64,000 nucleotides of DNA from Arcuatula senhousia (taxonomy: Eukaryota > Mollusca > Bivalvia > Mytilida > Mytilidae): the NCBI GenBank assembly GCA_963971305.1, contig CAXARO010000288.1:1-64000 (forward strand), read 5' to 3'. Below are positions 25,904 through 38,530 of the stretch, in pieces. A model generated the notes under the pieces. That model made no database searches and was not told where the DNA came from. It worked only from the letters and a program-made list of their open reading frames with translations. The position numbers were made by a program, and so were the translations under genes. Within the stretch, counting starts at the first letter, position 1. Each line of letters opens with the position of its first letter.

Positions 25904-25919
25904 TTGACCAATCAGATTG
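25904..25919 (+). promoter_or_regulatory. Possible CCAAT box and inverted TIR-tip copy upstream of the helicase
   Basis: The sequence ttgaccaatcagattg lies about 40 bp before the helicase ATG. It contains a CCAAT core and the 10-mer aatcagattg, which is the exact right tip of the element. It could be a promoter element, a subterminal transposase site or both; only the match itself is seen. Confidence 0.4.
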
Positions 25920-26252
25920 CGGCTTTCAAACGACTGTTCGGATAAACCTTCAAAATGGCGACATCCAGATTGGAAAACGTTTTTGCCTCTGTGTCTTCAA
26001 AATTGTTCGATATTCAATTAAAATCCGAACAAGAAATCATGTTAAAGGCGTTGTTAGACGGAAAGGATTGCATGGCAATACTTCCTACCGGCTTTGGGAA
26101 GTCGATTCCCTTTCAAATGTTGGTGTCAACAAAACGGGAGTTGGGGACGTACGACGGAAAGAAGGTGCTAGTCTGCTCACCCCTCGTAGCACTGATGAAA
26201 GATCAGTGTGACAGGATGGCCAAGATTCCAGAGGTTAAAGCCATTTACAAAG

Positions 26253-27483
26253 GTTGTTATGCTGATGAAATTTATTTGTCAATCAAGACACCCCAAGGGG
26301 ACAGTTTAATTACACATCATTTTTAGTACAATGATTAGAATTTGATCACATTGTTTAGATCTGATCACCATACAAAACCATACAATGATGGAAAAAAATA
26401 AAATGTTACACAAATCAAAGAAGAAAATATGATACAATATCCAGGTCTGAACTTTATGAACATTGTGAGATTTATTTATTTTTGCACAGCCACGTATGAG
26501 GATCAAACATAGTTTTGTTCTTGTCAATCTGTCTGTAGCAATTAAGATTAATTTGTTTTTAGATTTGACTATTATATTAAGTACCTATTGCATGGGAGGG
26601 TCATCCGTGGCTTACAGGCACACCCTTCAGATAGTTTTTCATAAATTCATAATAGGGGACAACCTTTTGAGATTAATTGGAGATGAGAATATTTTTTTCA
26701 CGACGAGATTTATAATCTGTGGTATATTTTACATACTAAAGAAACTGTGGTACAAAAAAACGAAATTGTATGCAACTTTGTTTAATACATGCAGTAAAGA
26801 TTGTTCAGATGCGATTAGTGGCCATTTTGAAAAATGTCACACAAATGACTGAAATTCGTAATATTTTTCAAACTTTCACTGAACCATTTTCAACCAAACT
26901 TTACACAATTGTTGTATAGGGTATTGACTTGCCCTACAATTCTATTGTTAAATTTTTTTCAAAATGGCTTCAGTTCAAGGAGGGGTTAGCCGATTTTTCA
27001 AACGTTAACAGATTATGACAAAAATTGGTATACTCGGTTATACATGTATGTTGAACAAGATGGGGATGTTGATTTATGAACATTTCAAAATGGCCACCCA
27101 ACATGTCCGCCATTATTAGCCATTTTTCACCATTTGCAGATTTTGGAGAAAATTGATATTCTGGGTATTTAATGGATTCCAAACAAGATGACGATAATCA
27201 TTTCAAAATTTCCAAATCACCTCCCAAAATGGCTGCCAAATTACCTGATTTTTCAGCGTTAACTGATTTTGAAGAAAATTGGTATTCTTAGGAGGCCAAA
27301 GAAGATGGCAATGCTCAATCTTCAAAATTTGAAGATGGCCACTGAAATTACATTCTGTTGATACATTACATGTAGATATGTACCATGTGTACCAGGTTAG
27401 CAATTCAGACTGCTAAGGGTGTGTTACAAATACTAAAAGTAGTTTGTCAGTGCTGTATTACATATTCATATTTATATTTGTAG
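26253..27483 (+). other. Helicase intron 1 with degenerate repeats
   Basis: Donor AAAG|gttgtt and acceptor ttgtag. From about 26815 to 27400 the intron holds loosely repeated units around 'ttcaaaatggc', 'gccatttttcacc' and 'gaaaattggtattc'. Open frames here are intronic. Confidence 0.6.
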
Positions 27484-27587
27484 GAGGAAGCTCTTCCTGT
27501 ACACTTGAGGATATTAAAGCAGGCGATTTCCACTACCTTTTCGCTTCACCAGAAACCTTAGTTGGTGATGCAGATTGGAGGCTGGCG

Positions 27588-27590
27588 TAA
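27588..27590 (+). other. Premature stop in helicase exon 2
   Basis: TAA in the frame fixed by both splice phases and by the conserved motifs on either side (FASPE before, VVDEFH after). It would end the protein at about 133 residues, before ATP hydrolysis motif II. Confidence 0.85.
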
Positions 27591-29454
27591 CAAGAGCTAG
27601 AATTTTCTACAATCGTTGTGGATGAATTTCACACCATAGCTACATGGTATGCTTTTATTTAACTGTATATACATGTGAAATACATGTAATACTTCTACTG
27701 GTAAATTGTGATTAGGTCAACTTCAGCACAAACCGGTCAAAATAAATAAAAATGCAGATACAGGAAATTTTAAAAGTATGAAAAGTTAAAAATCTTATGT
27801 TTGAAAATTGACATTTATGGATCCATTACTATTGTAATTCAATTTGCCACACAGGAAAATTGTATTGTGTATTTTGTACATGTACATGTATGACAAATCC
27901 AAAGATTCACAACAGTCAACTTAATGCAAGTTTCATGAGGAAAACAAAACACATCTAAAAAAACTAAGTAAATTATGAAAGTGGAACAGTCTTTAAAATG
28001 ATGAAAAAATTCAAGATGGATCATCCTTGCCAGCCAAGGGTTCCCATCTCCCTACTTCCCTGTAGACGTAAGAGGATCGAAACACTTGGCTAGCGAAGAT
28101 GAAATTGATTTACAATTATGCTTTACTTGTATTATTATTATCTTAATGATTATTTTCAGGGGAGAAAAGGATAAAGAAAACAAGAAAAAGGCATTCAGGG
28201 AATGGTTTTCCAAATTGGGTGAATTGAGGTCATTCTTTCCAGACGCATCAATTTTAGCGCTCAGTGCTACTTGTACTAAAAAGATATGCAAAAGAGTTAA
28301 AAAAGTGTTGAACCTTACATCAGATTTGGTAGAGGTTTCTATTTCACCAAACAGAGAAAACATTAAACTTGTTATCAATAAGATCGCCAACACATGTGAA
28401 ATGGGAATGGCTTGGATAATCGACACACTGCAAGATGGAAAATTCCCCAAAACTCTAATTTATTGTAATTCTCTTAATGATGCATCAAACATTTACCGCT
28501 ATATTTTAACAGAACTTCCCGATTGTACTACTGTGGACATGTTTCATTCAGAGACCGACGACATAAACAAATCCAGCATACTAGACAATTTGAAAGATCC
28601 CAATAGCACATTAAGAATTGTGATTGCCACCAGTGCTTTGGGAATGGGGATTGACATTAAAAACTTTTACAACGTGGTTTTATATGGATGCCCATCTACA
28701 ATTGTGGATCTTGTCCAAGAGATTGGACGTGTTGGTCGTGATGGCAAATGTGCCACAGCATTGTTATTATATAACTCCTACCATCTGAGGGAAAGGGAAA
28801 GTGAGGTGAAAGATGTTTATTTAGCATCATCTGGGGAATGTAGACGTTTAAGTTTACTCAAACCATTTCTTACAGAGAAGGAACTGTCTGAAGTTATGCA
28901 TGGAGGACACAATTGCTGTGATCTTTGTTTTACATCATGTGATTGTGGGGCATGTGCTAAAACCGAGATCGAGACGATATTCCACTACATCGATGAAAGT
29001 GACGAATCCGACAGTGACACCATATCATATGATATTCTTGATTGTGACAATAATGTTGATTTATCTCTTCTGTTAATTATTGATCCTGATTTTGAATTTT
29101 GAAAAAAAAAATGCATTTTCATACTTGTATATAATTATGTAGCCACAGCGGGATCACATCCATCGTCTTGCATCACAGAAAATTTCTGTCACACTTTTCT
29201 CAGGAACTACAAATTGAAACTTTAATACAGTAGTACTCCCACCATACCACTCTACCGCGTAAAGCGATTTTATGCTCCTAGGTCATCAACTTCCTGTTTA
29301 CCAATAAAAACTTAAAAATTTCACACAGGAAAATAGGCAAAATTTTCGTTGTACTTTTCTCAGGAACTACAAACTGCAGAGCCATGAAACCTTGCACAAG
29401 TCTTCCTACCATAGTACTATATACCCTGTAAAGTGATTATGCTCTTATATATTT

Positions 29455-29775
29455 CGAGTACTGGAATATGTGTTGGAAAGACACAGTTTACATATTTCCA
29501 AAATTTGACAACTTTTTGGCTATTTTTATTTGATAAATTTATCTGTTTGGTCATTGTTGTATAATATTTTTGGCTTCTATTTTTGTTTTATCAAATCTAT
29601 AGTATTCTATCGGTTTTCCAAGTTTTCGACTCCTAGCGTGTCTGATGAAGGTAAATCCAGAAAAGTGCTTCACACGCAGAGAAATTTATGCTTTTGTACA
29701 ATTATCAAAATCATTTCAATATGTGGATTGTGTCTTTTTGGTACATATTCCATATTCTTTCGTTTTTAAATATGG
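29455..29775 (+). repeat. Dispersed repeat inside the transposon
   Basis: Inverted partner of 21775-22090. Lies just 3' of the helicase. Its open frame shows no recognised domain. Confidence 0.7.
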
Positions 29776-29859
29776 CTTATAACTCAGCAACCATAACAGA
29801 TAGAAAAAATCCAAAGGATCTTAGGCTCTTCAGAATCAAAAGCTCTACATAAATCTCGT

Positions 29860-30790
29860 TGTCAGACGATCCTTGATATGGCCCTTTAAAGGTAAAAAAT
29901 AGCGTTTTTTTCATGTTTTTAATTTGGCCTATAAATTGAAAACTATTGCAGATAGAGAAATGCTGTTGCTTGCTTAAATGTTCAGCTCATTAGATCTATA
30001 AAAGTCTTCTTAAGGTTGAAGTTGTCAGATGACCCCATATAGGGGTTATGGCCCTTTAAAGGTCAAAAATAGCGTTTTTTTCATGTTTTTAATTTGGCCT
30101 ATAAATTGAAAACTATTGCAGACAGAGAAAAGCTGTTGCTTGCTTAAATGTTCAGCTCATTAGATCTATAAAAGTCTTCTTAAGGTTGAAGTTGTCAGAT
30201 GACCCCATATAGGGGTTACAGCCCTTTATGGCAAAAAAAAAATTGTTTTTGGCCTATAGAATGAAAACTATTCCAGATAGAGAAAAGCTGTTGCTTGCTT
30301 AAATGTTCAGCTCATTAGATCTATTAAAGGCTTCTTGTGGTTGAAGTTGTCAGATGACCCCATATAGGGGTTACAGCCCTTTATGGCAAAAAAATTGTTT
30401 TTGGCCTATAGAATGAAAACTATTCCAGATAGAGAAAAGCTGTTGCTTGCTTAAATGTTCAGCTCATTAGATCTATTAAAGGCTTCTTAAGGTTGAAGTT
30501 GTCAGATGACCCCATATAGGGGTTACAGCCCTTTATGGCAAAAAAAATTGTTTTTGGCCTATAGAATGAAAACTATTGCAGATAGAGAAAAGCTGTTGCT
30601 TGCTTAATTGTTCAGCTCATTTAGCTCTACGGTCAAAGTTGTCAGATGAACCCTTATAGGGGTTACAGCCCCATAAAGGCAAAAAATAGTGTTTTTTTGC
30701 TTATTTAGAATGAAAACTATACATGCTATAGAGAAAAGTTTTTTCTTGCTTAAACACATAGCTCATTTTGCTGTACAAAATTCTTCATAG
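29860..30790 (+). repeat. Tandem array of 140-170 bp units, pearl-type
   Basis: The landmark gttgtcagatgaccccatat starts units near 29860, 30021, 30191, 30346, 30498 and 30638. Each unit also carries 'ggcctata.aatgaaaactatt.cagatagagaaa.gctgttgcttgctt'. The same unit, inverted, forms the core of the Helitron-like element at 45634-46923. The array separates the 3' ends of the two transposon genes. Confidence 0.88.
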
Positions 30791-32929
30791 GGTTGACATA
30801 AAGACATGTATGCAGCTAAACAAAACACCTTTGATACATGTACGGTAGCACATACAATAAAACAAGTTGCATTCAAATTTCAAAAGAGATGCCATTATAT
30901 TTAGACAATGAAATACATGTACAAGCAATAAAGTTTACGTGAAGAATTAAAAACGAGATCAATTATCAAGATTTAATGCAGAATTATGTTCAATTATAAG
31001 TTTCACAACAAACATATGTTACATGTACATATCTGACAATATGAAGGATTACAAGAATAGTAGGCACCAAGTTCCCTAAAAATGACGATCCAAATCAGAT
31101 ATAACACTAAACTTGCTTCTTTCCAAGGCGATGAAAAGCTAGGACGGGTTTGTGTCTATGAATGAGTGTCCCATAATTGTGATAACAATAATCAAAGATA
31201 TTAGCAGTAGCTACCACCTTCTTGCTCTTTAATTTTCTGGTTGCCACTTGAAACACATTCATATCCATAAGGTCAAGAGCAATTTTTTTCACATCTTCTA
31301 CGTATGAGGGCAGATGGTGGAATCCTTTCCTAATTGCAACTCCACAAAATGAGTCATAATGTTTCACAAAATTTATCAGATGCGGAAACTCTGTGGAGTG
31401 TTTCAAAATACTCTCTTTAGTCTGGAATCCAGAGCAGGTAACTTTACTATCTCTATTGAGTAACTCGACATACTCATCGAGAGCCATATTATTGTTCTTC
31501 CCACCATTTAAGTTAATGAATCGGTTGGCAATCAATCGCTCCTTCTGATTGTCATTCAAAATCCCTTCTGTTAAAGCAATCAAATGAATCGAACCAATCG
31601 CATACTTAAGTTTGTTGGTTTTAACATAAATTGGCAATTCATATTTAGCTGAACGGACACTTCGTTTGCCATCAGCCATGTCCACAGCACTGTCTAAATT
31701 TTTGTGCAGCATTGTCAATTTAAACAGTAGAAGACAATAGCCCGCAACTTCGTCAGGTGTCTTTGGAGTCTTGGTTTTTGTTGGGGGTGGTTTAGCATTG
31801 TGGATTTTTTCATCATGAACCTTGAGGGTAGCAGCACAGACATAATATTTGTCACAGAAATGACATTTAATTTTACCATCCTCAACATTTGATAGGTAAT
31901 AGTTTTCTGGATGATTATTATCATTGAGCACATTTTTCAGTTCCTTCATAATGTCATCCTTGTGGTCAAAAAAATATTGTTCCAAAATTTCCTTACAAAT
32001 TGCATTCAACCACTCAATTTTTTCTGCTACAGACAGACCGCCAAAATTTTCAGGAAATGGTACAGGATCTTCAAGCGTGATTGAAAGATGTTGAAGAAAC
32101 ATAACACAACACATGGCATCTAGAATAGTATAATATAAGAGTTTATAGGGTCTATAGGCATTTCGGACTTCACCTTTCACAGCTTTTGCGTTTATAAGAT
32201 TCCGAAAATAGCATGCTGTTCCTTGATCACCAGCAGAGTCTGTGTTGTAAGTCAGCTTGCATATTGCCTACAAAGAGATACAATTCAAAAATAAAGATGT
32301 TAATTATTAAGTTATTTAGTACTTTGGAACTTCAAATTAATAAATCAACCCAATACCAAATTATGATTTACCTCATGCTCTCATGGTGACATTAAACAGT
32401 ATTACTATAGTCATACAGCTGTATGAAAACTTTTACTTTTCAAATTGCAAAAATAACTAGGAAACAATGTTATAACTAGAAATCCGACAAAGGACCCTGT
32501 TTGTAAAAAATCTAAGTTTTTCCAGAAATATTTTTACAAATCTGCATGAAAATTGGATATGCAAATTTTCAAATGGTACTGAACAACCATTTAAAATTTC
32601 AGATCTCTACTCCATATAGTTTTTGAGTTTTAGTGTTAACAAGATTTTGTGGACGGACAGACAGACAAGGTGAAAACTATAGGGTGCCGTATTTTCTATG
32701 CGGGGCCCTAATAATTTAACCAGAATATCATTAAACAGGAAGTAGACCTCAAACAGACCTGAAAATCAGTAACAACTTGAGGGACCGCTATTGGAGGCTA
32801 CATTCAAAATTTCAGAACCATATCATAAGTAGTTTCTGAGAAAACTGTTACGAAAGTTTTTACCCAACCCACAAGGCCCCCGCCCATCAATCACCATGCT
32901 ATCACAATGTTATGTTTATAAAACCGACG

Positions 32930-32990
32930 TTTGGACAGTTTACGCTTTACATAGAAAGCTTGGCAGACTATGCTGTGTAAACTGTCCAAA
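32930..32990. repeat. 13-bp inverted repeat in transposase intron
   Basis: tttggacagttta at 32930-32942 pairs with taaactgtccaaa at 32978-32990. Function unknown. Confidence 0.6.
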
Positions 32991-33313
32991 TGGTCTGTTA
33001 TACTCTCAAAACCTGGTCAACTTTTAAAGACATTCCTTAAATACCTCTAAAAAGTTCATCAATCTATGGAAGTCCTCTATTTTAGAAATAAACCCCTCTA
33101 GTCTTGTTTTAGGTGTTTGTCCATTTAGCATGGCCTGTTGAGCTGATTGTATTCTTTCGTCTGTCAACCTATCACCTGAAGGATAAATAAAAAAAACGTA
33201 TTAACATACAGATATGGAAAAAATGAGCTTACATCCAATTACTGAGCTTACATCCAGTTACAATGTTAAGTACTTAAGTATTTTACCAAGTTAAATGAAG
33301 ATCCCACTTGCAG

Positions 33314-33830
33314 TCAGAGATCCCACTTAAACAAGTAAACAGAATTTTACTTCTTTAAGTAAACAAAAATTTACTTGTTAGAGTAAAGTATTTTTCTCTG
33401 AGCAAAAATTTACCTATGCAAGTAAATTTGAAAAACTTAGAGCTTATTTTTACTTGTTACATAATATTTTTACAATCAAACAGATAATTTTCTTGAAATG
33501 TTTACATCATCTGCTTTATGGTCCATTAAAAATTTCTGATGCACATGGCTGTTTTCAATTCATGGTTTGCATGGCCTTTGAAAATTGCCCCATTGGGACA
33601 ATAATTGATTATTTCTCAATTAACTGAAGATAACAAATAATCTCAGTCTAGTAAAGGCTGCTGATACAGCCATATAAATAATTATGTGACAAAGTAAATT
33701 TCATTTCTAGATAAAGATAATTAAGAAAAGAATGATTTTCTATCATTTTACTTGTACAAGTAAATTAGTGAACGTCAAAAAAGGGAGACATTTTTTTTTA
33801 TCTGTTTACTTGTACAAGTGGGATCTCTGA
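33314..33830. mobile_element. MITE-like element in a transposase intron
   Basis: tcagagatcccactt at 33314 and aagtgggatctctga ending at 33830 form inverted ends of about 27 bp with a two-base difference. Inside are many copies of acaagtaaa/tttacttgt. The element is 517 bp and has no coding frame. No convincing target duplication was seen. Confidence 0.65.
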
Positions 33831-36243
33831 TTGACTTGTTGATTCTGACAAATGAAATAAAAATGTGTGAAAAACCGAAAGGACTAGAAACTCACAATAA
33901 CTGCTTAACCCCACTACAATGTTCAAGGGAAATGGGGAATGTGTAAAAGTGTCAACGACCAAAAGGGGAGTATAGAACAACTCAAAGCAACCTTAAGATC
34001 TTCAATGAATATTGGGTAGACTCAACACTGTTATGTTAAAGATAATTCAAGGGACTGGGTATACATGTATGGGTATATAAATATCAAAAGAAAATAAATC
34101 TTACCGCCAAAAAACACTGGTTCCACTATATCTCCAGTCTGATCTTGACAGGGTACATATTTCTTTTGTAAATCTTTGAGTAACTGTATAACCTCTTGAG
34201 TCTTTGTCTCGTTTGTATCGAACAGTCCGAGTGGATACTGTAACATATAAAATTGCATGTAATAAGAATTTCATTAAAATTACAATTTATTGATTGCATG
34301 TAACAGTTTATCATTTCAGACTTCTGTAATTGTTTAGGAAAACAATTAGCTATAAAAAAAACAAACTGTAAACAAAATAATTATGGGCCTTAACCAAGGA
34401 TTTGACGGGTCATTCAAGTGTAAAATATAGGTTATGGTGACCTAATTCTTAGTGGACTGTACATGTATAATGGTACCTAAGACGCATCTTACAGTGAAAT
34501 ATCATATTAGTACATGAGATATGGACCTAAACTAAAAACTTAACCAAAGACTCGTCAACTTGTAAAATAAGGTACAAACGGACAAGGGTAAGACTTGTTC
34601 CATCTACATACATGCACATGGTTGGGTCATAATATACCTGTTCAGTCTTGACGCCAGCTTGTGTACTGTATTGATGATCTAAATGGGTAGGGTAAATCTT
34701 GGAAAATTCTTTGTTCATCTGTGGTAAATTTTGAATGACTGACGTCGCAAAAAGGAATACAAGTTCATCTATCAATAAGTGCTGTTCCTCTATAGAAGGC
34801 ACAAACTTGTCTTTTTCGATGTTACTTTCCGGTTCATGATCAACTTCTGATGGGGTTACAATGACTCTGTCAGGAACTGCCATAACATTGAAGAGATGTA
34901 GAGATATTGTCTTTTGCTGTGATGTCCTGAAAAAAAAACACCTCAATATTTTCAACTATTTAGAAATATCCTATAAACTGAATCAGATTTAGAATGAGGA
35001 TTTTTTATGGTGTTGGGGGTGCCCTCCTGTCTTTTTGGTGTCAAATTATGAGAGGCAGAGGTACTCTAATGGACTCCAAAATCCATATTTTCTTAATAGA
35101 AAAGGAAAGGATATGGAATGATTGTGCATGTGACAAAATGCAACCAATACATGAAAAAACACCAGTTTATCAATGAAGTGACTTTTCTTCCTGTCTGCAA
35201 AATTAATACATATATACATGTACTGCTTTTGCAAGGACACTAAATATAACATACCTGCAAGAAGGAAGAATGTTCTTGTCCCAATTGTCTCCAACCAACT
35301 GGAACTTTTTATTTGTATTTCCATTTTCCCATTCCAATTTCAACTGAATTACATTTTTGTCTAGACTTTCTTTCCACTTCGACAAAATGGTATGGATAGA
35401 ACCAGGGCTCACACACAGTCCTATTTTCGTAAGTCGTTGAATATCCTGTTAATAGTTAAAATAGCATACATTATTATCTTAACAAGGGAATGTGTCAGAA
35501 CCATACTGATATGTATACTCTGCTAGCAGCTTTGTTATAAAAAGTGAACCTTAAAGTCTAACCATTGTCTCTCAGAGGCATAAAAAGGTTCAATTCTTGA
35601 TATAATGGACTAGCATACAAAATTTCAAAAAGATCTGACTTGTAGTTTCAAAGTATAGATCGAGGAACAAACAAACCGAAAAAAATATATACCCTGCAAC
35701 AAAGTAGGCAAGGTACATGTATAAAAATTTACAATTAAGGCCATGGAAATGTTCTTTTGCCATACATTTTTTAGTGAATTTACATGTGTATAGTTGACTC
35801 AACTGATGACAAAAGATCAAAAAGGAAATCACAGAAGTTATACTTATCTCTACTAAAATTTAAATGTTTTTTTAAAGCACAAAAATATCAATGTACATGA
35901 AGGGTCTGAATAACTAGATGTATTGACTTACTCTAAGTGTACATCCTCCATGGTAAAGAACAAAGGCAATACAATAGTGAAGACCGGACATCTCTAGACT
36001 TCTTCCGTGTAATCCAGAAGCTATGGTATGCATGATGTTCATGAATTTTTTGTCATTTGGTGTTACTGGAATATCACTAACAATAGCAGAAATTATTTTC
36101 AAAATGTTTGGAGCTCTAATTTCTAATTCACTGTTAAATTTATTCCAGTTAAAAGTCATCAAATCATCATGTTGTTTTTGCTGCAGGACAGAGCCGGAGT
36201 TCCTTTTACATAGGTTTTTCGATTCTGACATCACCACTTTGCT

Positions 36244-36350
36244 GGCCTATTCGCCACCCGGGCCCCGCACGGGACGCGGCAAGCAAAGTGATTCTGACAT
36301 CACCACTTTGCTTGCCGCGTCCCGTGCGGGGCCCGGGTGGCGAATAGGCC
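36244..36350. repeat. Perfect 47-bp hairpin at the SINE insertion
   Basis: 36244-36290 is the exact reverse complement of 36304-36350, with a 13-base loop. Each arm joins the SINE start (gtgcggggcccgggtgg) to host transposase exon sequence (cactttgcttgccgc). The host segment therefore appears three times around the site. Confidence 0.92.
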
Positions 36351-36806
36351 CGCAGCAGAGCCTAGCTTGTCGTAAGAGGCGACTAAGGGTCTTGGGATTT
36401 TGACGTCGGGTCAGTGCTCAGCCCACAGAGCGACCAAGTGTGTACCCTAGGTGGCTGAATGGGGTAGCCCTCGTCCGCGGGGGTTGTCAGGTCTATAATA
36501 CGGAAACCCTGACCGCCGACCATAGTGGGCCAACGTGTGTGGAGAATGCCACGCTTCATGCACGTAAAAGACCCCTTTGTGGACCGCCAAGTAGTGCACC
36601 ACATAGGCTAAATTTTCCGCCCCTACCCACTTCTCCCCTTTTCCTGTGGTTCTTCAAAATTTACCGTCCCTATGTTTCCCACCCCATCCCATATTTCATT
36701 TATCATCATCATTTCATGTTCATTGTATCATCCTTTTCATGTTCATCGCCTGTAAATAACCTATATAGCGTTGCACGGGCGTAAAACACCAACTCACTCA
36801 CTCACT
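36319..36806 (+). mobile_element. SINE-like family A, full-length, inserted in a transposase exon
   Basis: Starts tcccgtgcggggcccggg and ends caccaactcactcactcact. It is flanked by the 15-bp duplication cactttgcttgccgc (36304-36318 and 36807-36821). On the minus strand it cuts the transposase exon between the codons for ASK and VMSESK. Its first bases on that strand, gtgagtgag, look like a splice donor placed exactly at the break, so cryptic splicing is conceivable. Confidence 0.9.
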
Positions 36807-38530
36807 CACTTTGCTTGCCGCTGATGCAACATCGTCAGGATGAGAAGTTACTAATATGTCAAGAACAGACTTTTCAACATGTTCAGATTTAAAGACAGCC
36901 TTGCATATTTTCTTGTGGATTTCATTAGTAACAAGTTGAGTTCTTTTACCGCTTGGATAGGAAATGGTGATCTGCAATAAAAAATGATTTCGGGTTAAAT
37001 TTGTATTTTCAAATACTAGTACATTGTACTGATAGTAATGATATGAAAACCTGGGTAATTCAGTGATCAGTCCATGCCCTTTCTCATAAATCAGCCTCAG
37101 TAACACATGTGTTGTTCCTTCCATTTTAAATAAATAAATAAATAAAAGTTTGTTTTATAAAACTTTAAATGCATTTTTGTTTTAAATACAGACTCACTGT
37201 TCAATTGGACAAACATTCAACAGAATTGTCATTTGATATATAAACTGTGTAATAACATCACCATTGCAAGTAAAAATATATTTTCTTCAAATACTGTTAT
37301 AGGTACAAAAATTGAGCTGAAATACATCACATTTTCATTCATTGCATTTATGTATGTTTAAAGTTACATGACCTACATGTACATTTAATCAATATCAGTT
37401 TTATATACAATACAGGTACATGTAAGTGTCATAATTACAGATCATGAGTTACCTTCGACGTTATTTGATTCAATATCTGCTAAGTTTAACTGAATACACC
37501 ATAACCATCTGAATCGAATAGAAACTCTGAAAAAGCAATAATTAACAAATTCAAACAACATGAACAACATGCAAACTAAAACATATAACTTCAAAACAAG
37601 ACTTACCAATCCCTGTAAACATGTACAGCATATTTTAACAAGAGATCCCTTTGCAACTTAATCGCTCATCTGGTACATATACTTCAACAGAATGTAATTT
37701 CAGCGACCATCTTTGATGTCTTTAAATTTTGAAAAATGAACATTCCAATTTTTGTCAAAATCGCTTAATGTTGCTGCTGCTCTAACAGGTGAAAGAAATA
37801 ATACTCGTATTTAAAATGATATTCAGTAATTTTGGCCTTTATTGTACACACACATAATCAGATAATAACAACAATAACGTATAAGAAAAATGGACGACCA
37901 TTTGTTTTTAGACTAGACAAGTTTGGGAAATATTTTTCAGTGGCAAACCCAGAGGGAGGGGCTCCAGGCTCCCCTTTTGTGGGATTTTTTTTTTTTATTT
38001 TCATTCATGAAATTCTGTTAAAATCTTAATATCATCAAATTTTAGCTTTGGACCCCCCCCCCCCCCCCCCCGTAATTGGAAAAATCCTTGATCTGTCCCT
38101 GATTTTTAATCAAATGGTCTTCCTCAAAATTAACAGAAATAAACAAAATGTTAAAAAAAATACTGATAGATGAATGTACTTCAACTTCACCCTGTAAAAT
38201 AGGGACAGGTTCAGCAGACCTGGCAGACGTAGTACCGAGTCCAAGTCCACGTCTGACAGGCTTCGACTTGACAACCACATCAGGTTTTGGTTCAATAGCT
38301 GTATGGCTGGTGTTTGATGATAGCTCGGAAAATGGTAATATTGACACTGGTTTCACATATGTAATTGAAATTGTTGGATTACATGGTCTCTTATTTAAAG
38401 GTTTGGCTGGGCTGTAGATCACTCTCTTTTTAATAGATCGTTTTGGAGACAACAGCCTGAGTGAGGTAGTTTCAGTTAGTGCTCTTAATTTTTCTTTGAG
38501 TTCATCACACTCTCTTTGGTTTTTTAATAT

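Larger units (their letters stand above)
25955..29102 (+). pseudogene. RecQ-like SF2 DNA helicase of the transposon (in-frame stop)
   Basis: Three exons, 25955-26252, 27484-27646 and 28160-29102, join in matching phases to about 467 codons. Motifs in order: LPTGFGKS (Walker A, residues 43-50), VCSPLVALMKDQ (Ia), FASPE, VVDEFH (motif II, a DEAH variant, about 145-148), LALSATCTKK (III), TSALGMGIDI (V) and QEIGRVGRDG (VI). A cysteine cluster (CCDLC, CDCGAC) and an acidic tail follow. RecQ enzymes unwind DNA 3'-5'. This protein stops after the core and a short cysteine-rich segment, with no HRDC domain. A TAA at 27588-27590 breaks exon 2 just before motif II. The open reading frame beyond it is intact, so the stop looks recent. 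The gene starts 86 bp inside the left TIR and points inward. Confidence 0.88.

Noticed and set aside
26496..26852. 118-codon open frame between helicase exons
   Set aside because: It lies in intron 1, which is fixed by matching splice phases and continuous helicase motifs; no domain.
25955..29102. Helicase as the host's own RECQ gene
   Set aside because: It lies between transposon TIRs, starts 86 bp inside one, lacks HRDC, and is broken by a stop, so an element gene is the better reading.
29860..30790. CRISPR-like regular repeats
   Set aside because: Units of 140-170 bp repeat along their whole length with no unique spacers, and the context is eukaryotic.
36812..37124. Open frame continuing upstream of the transposase exon (start near 37124)
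   Set aside because: The acceptor ttgcag at about 36974 precedes the family-like ITISYPSG block, so the upstream part is intron.
38042..38062. Poly-C run as a regulatory element
   Set aside because: A simple homopolymer in an intron, prone to assembly error; no other support.
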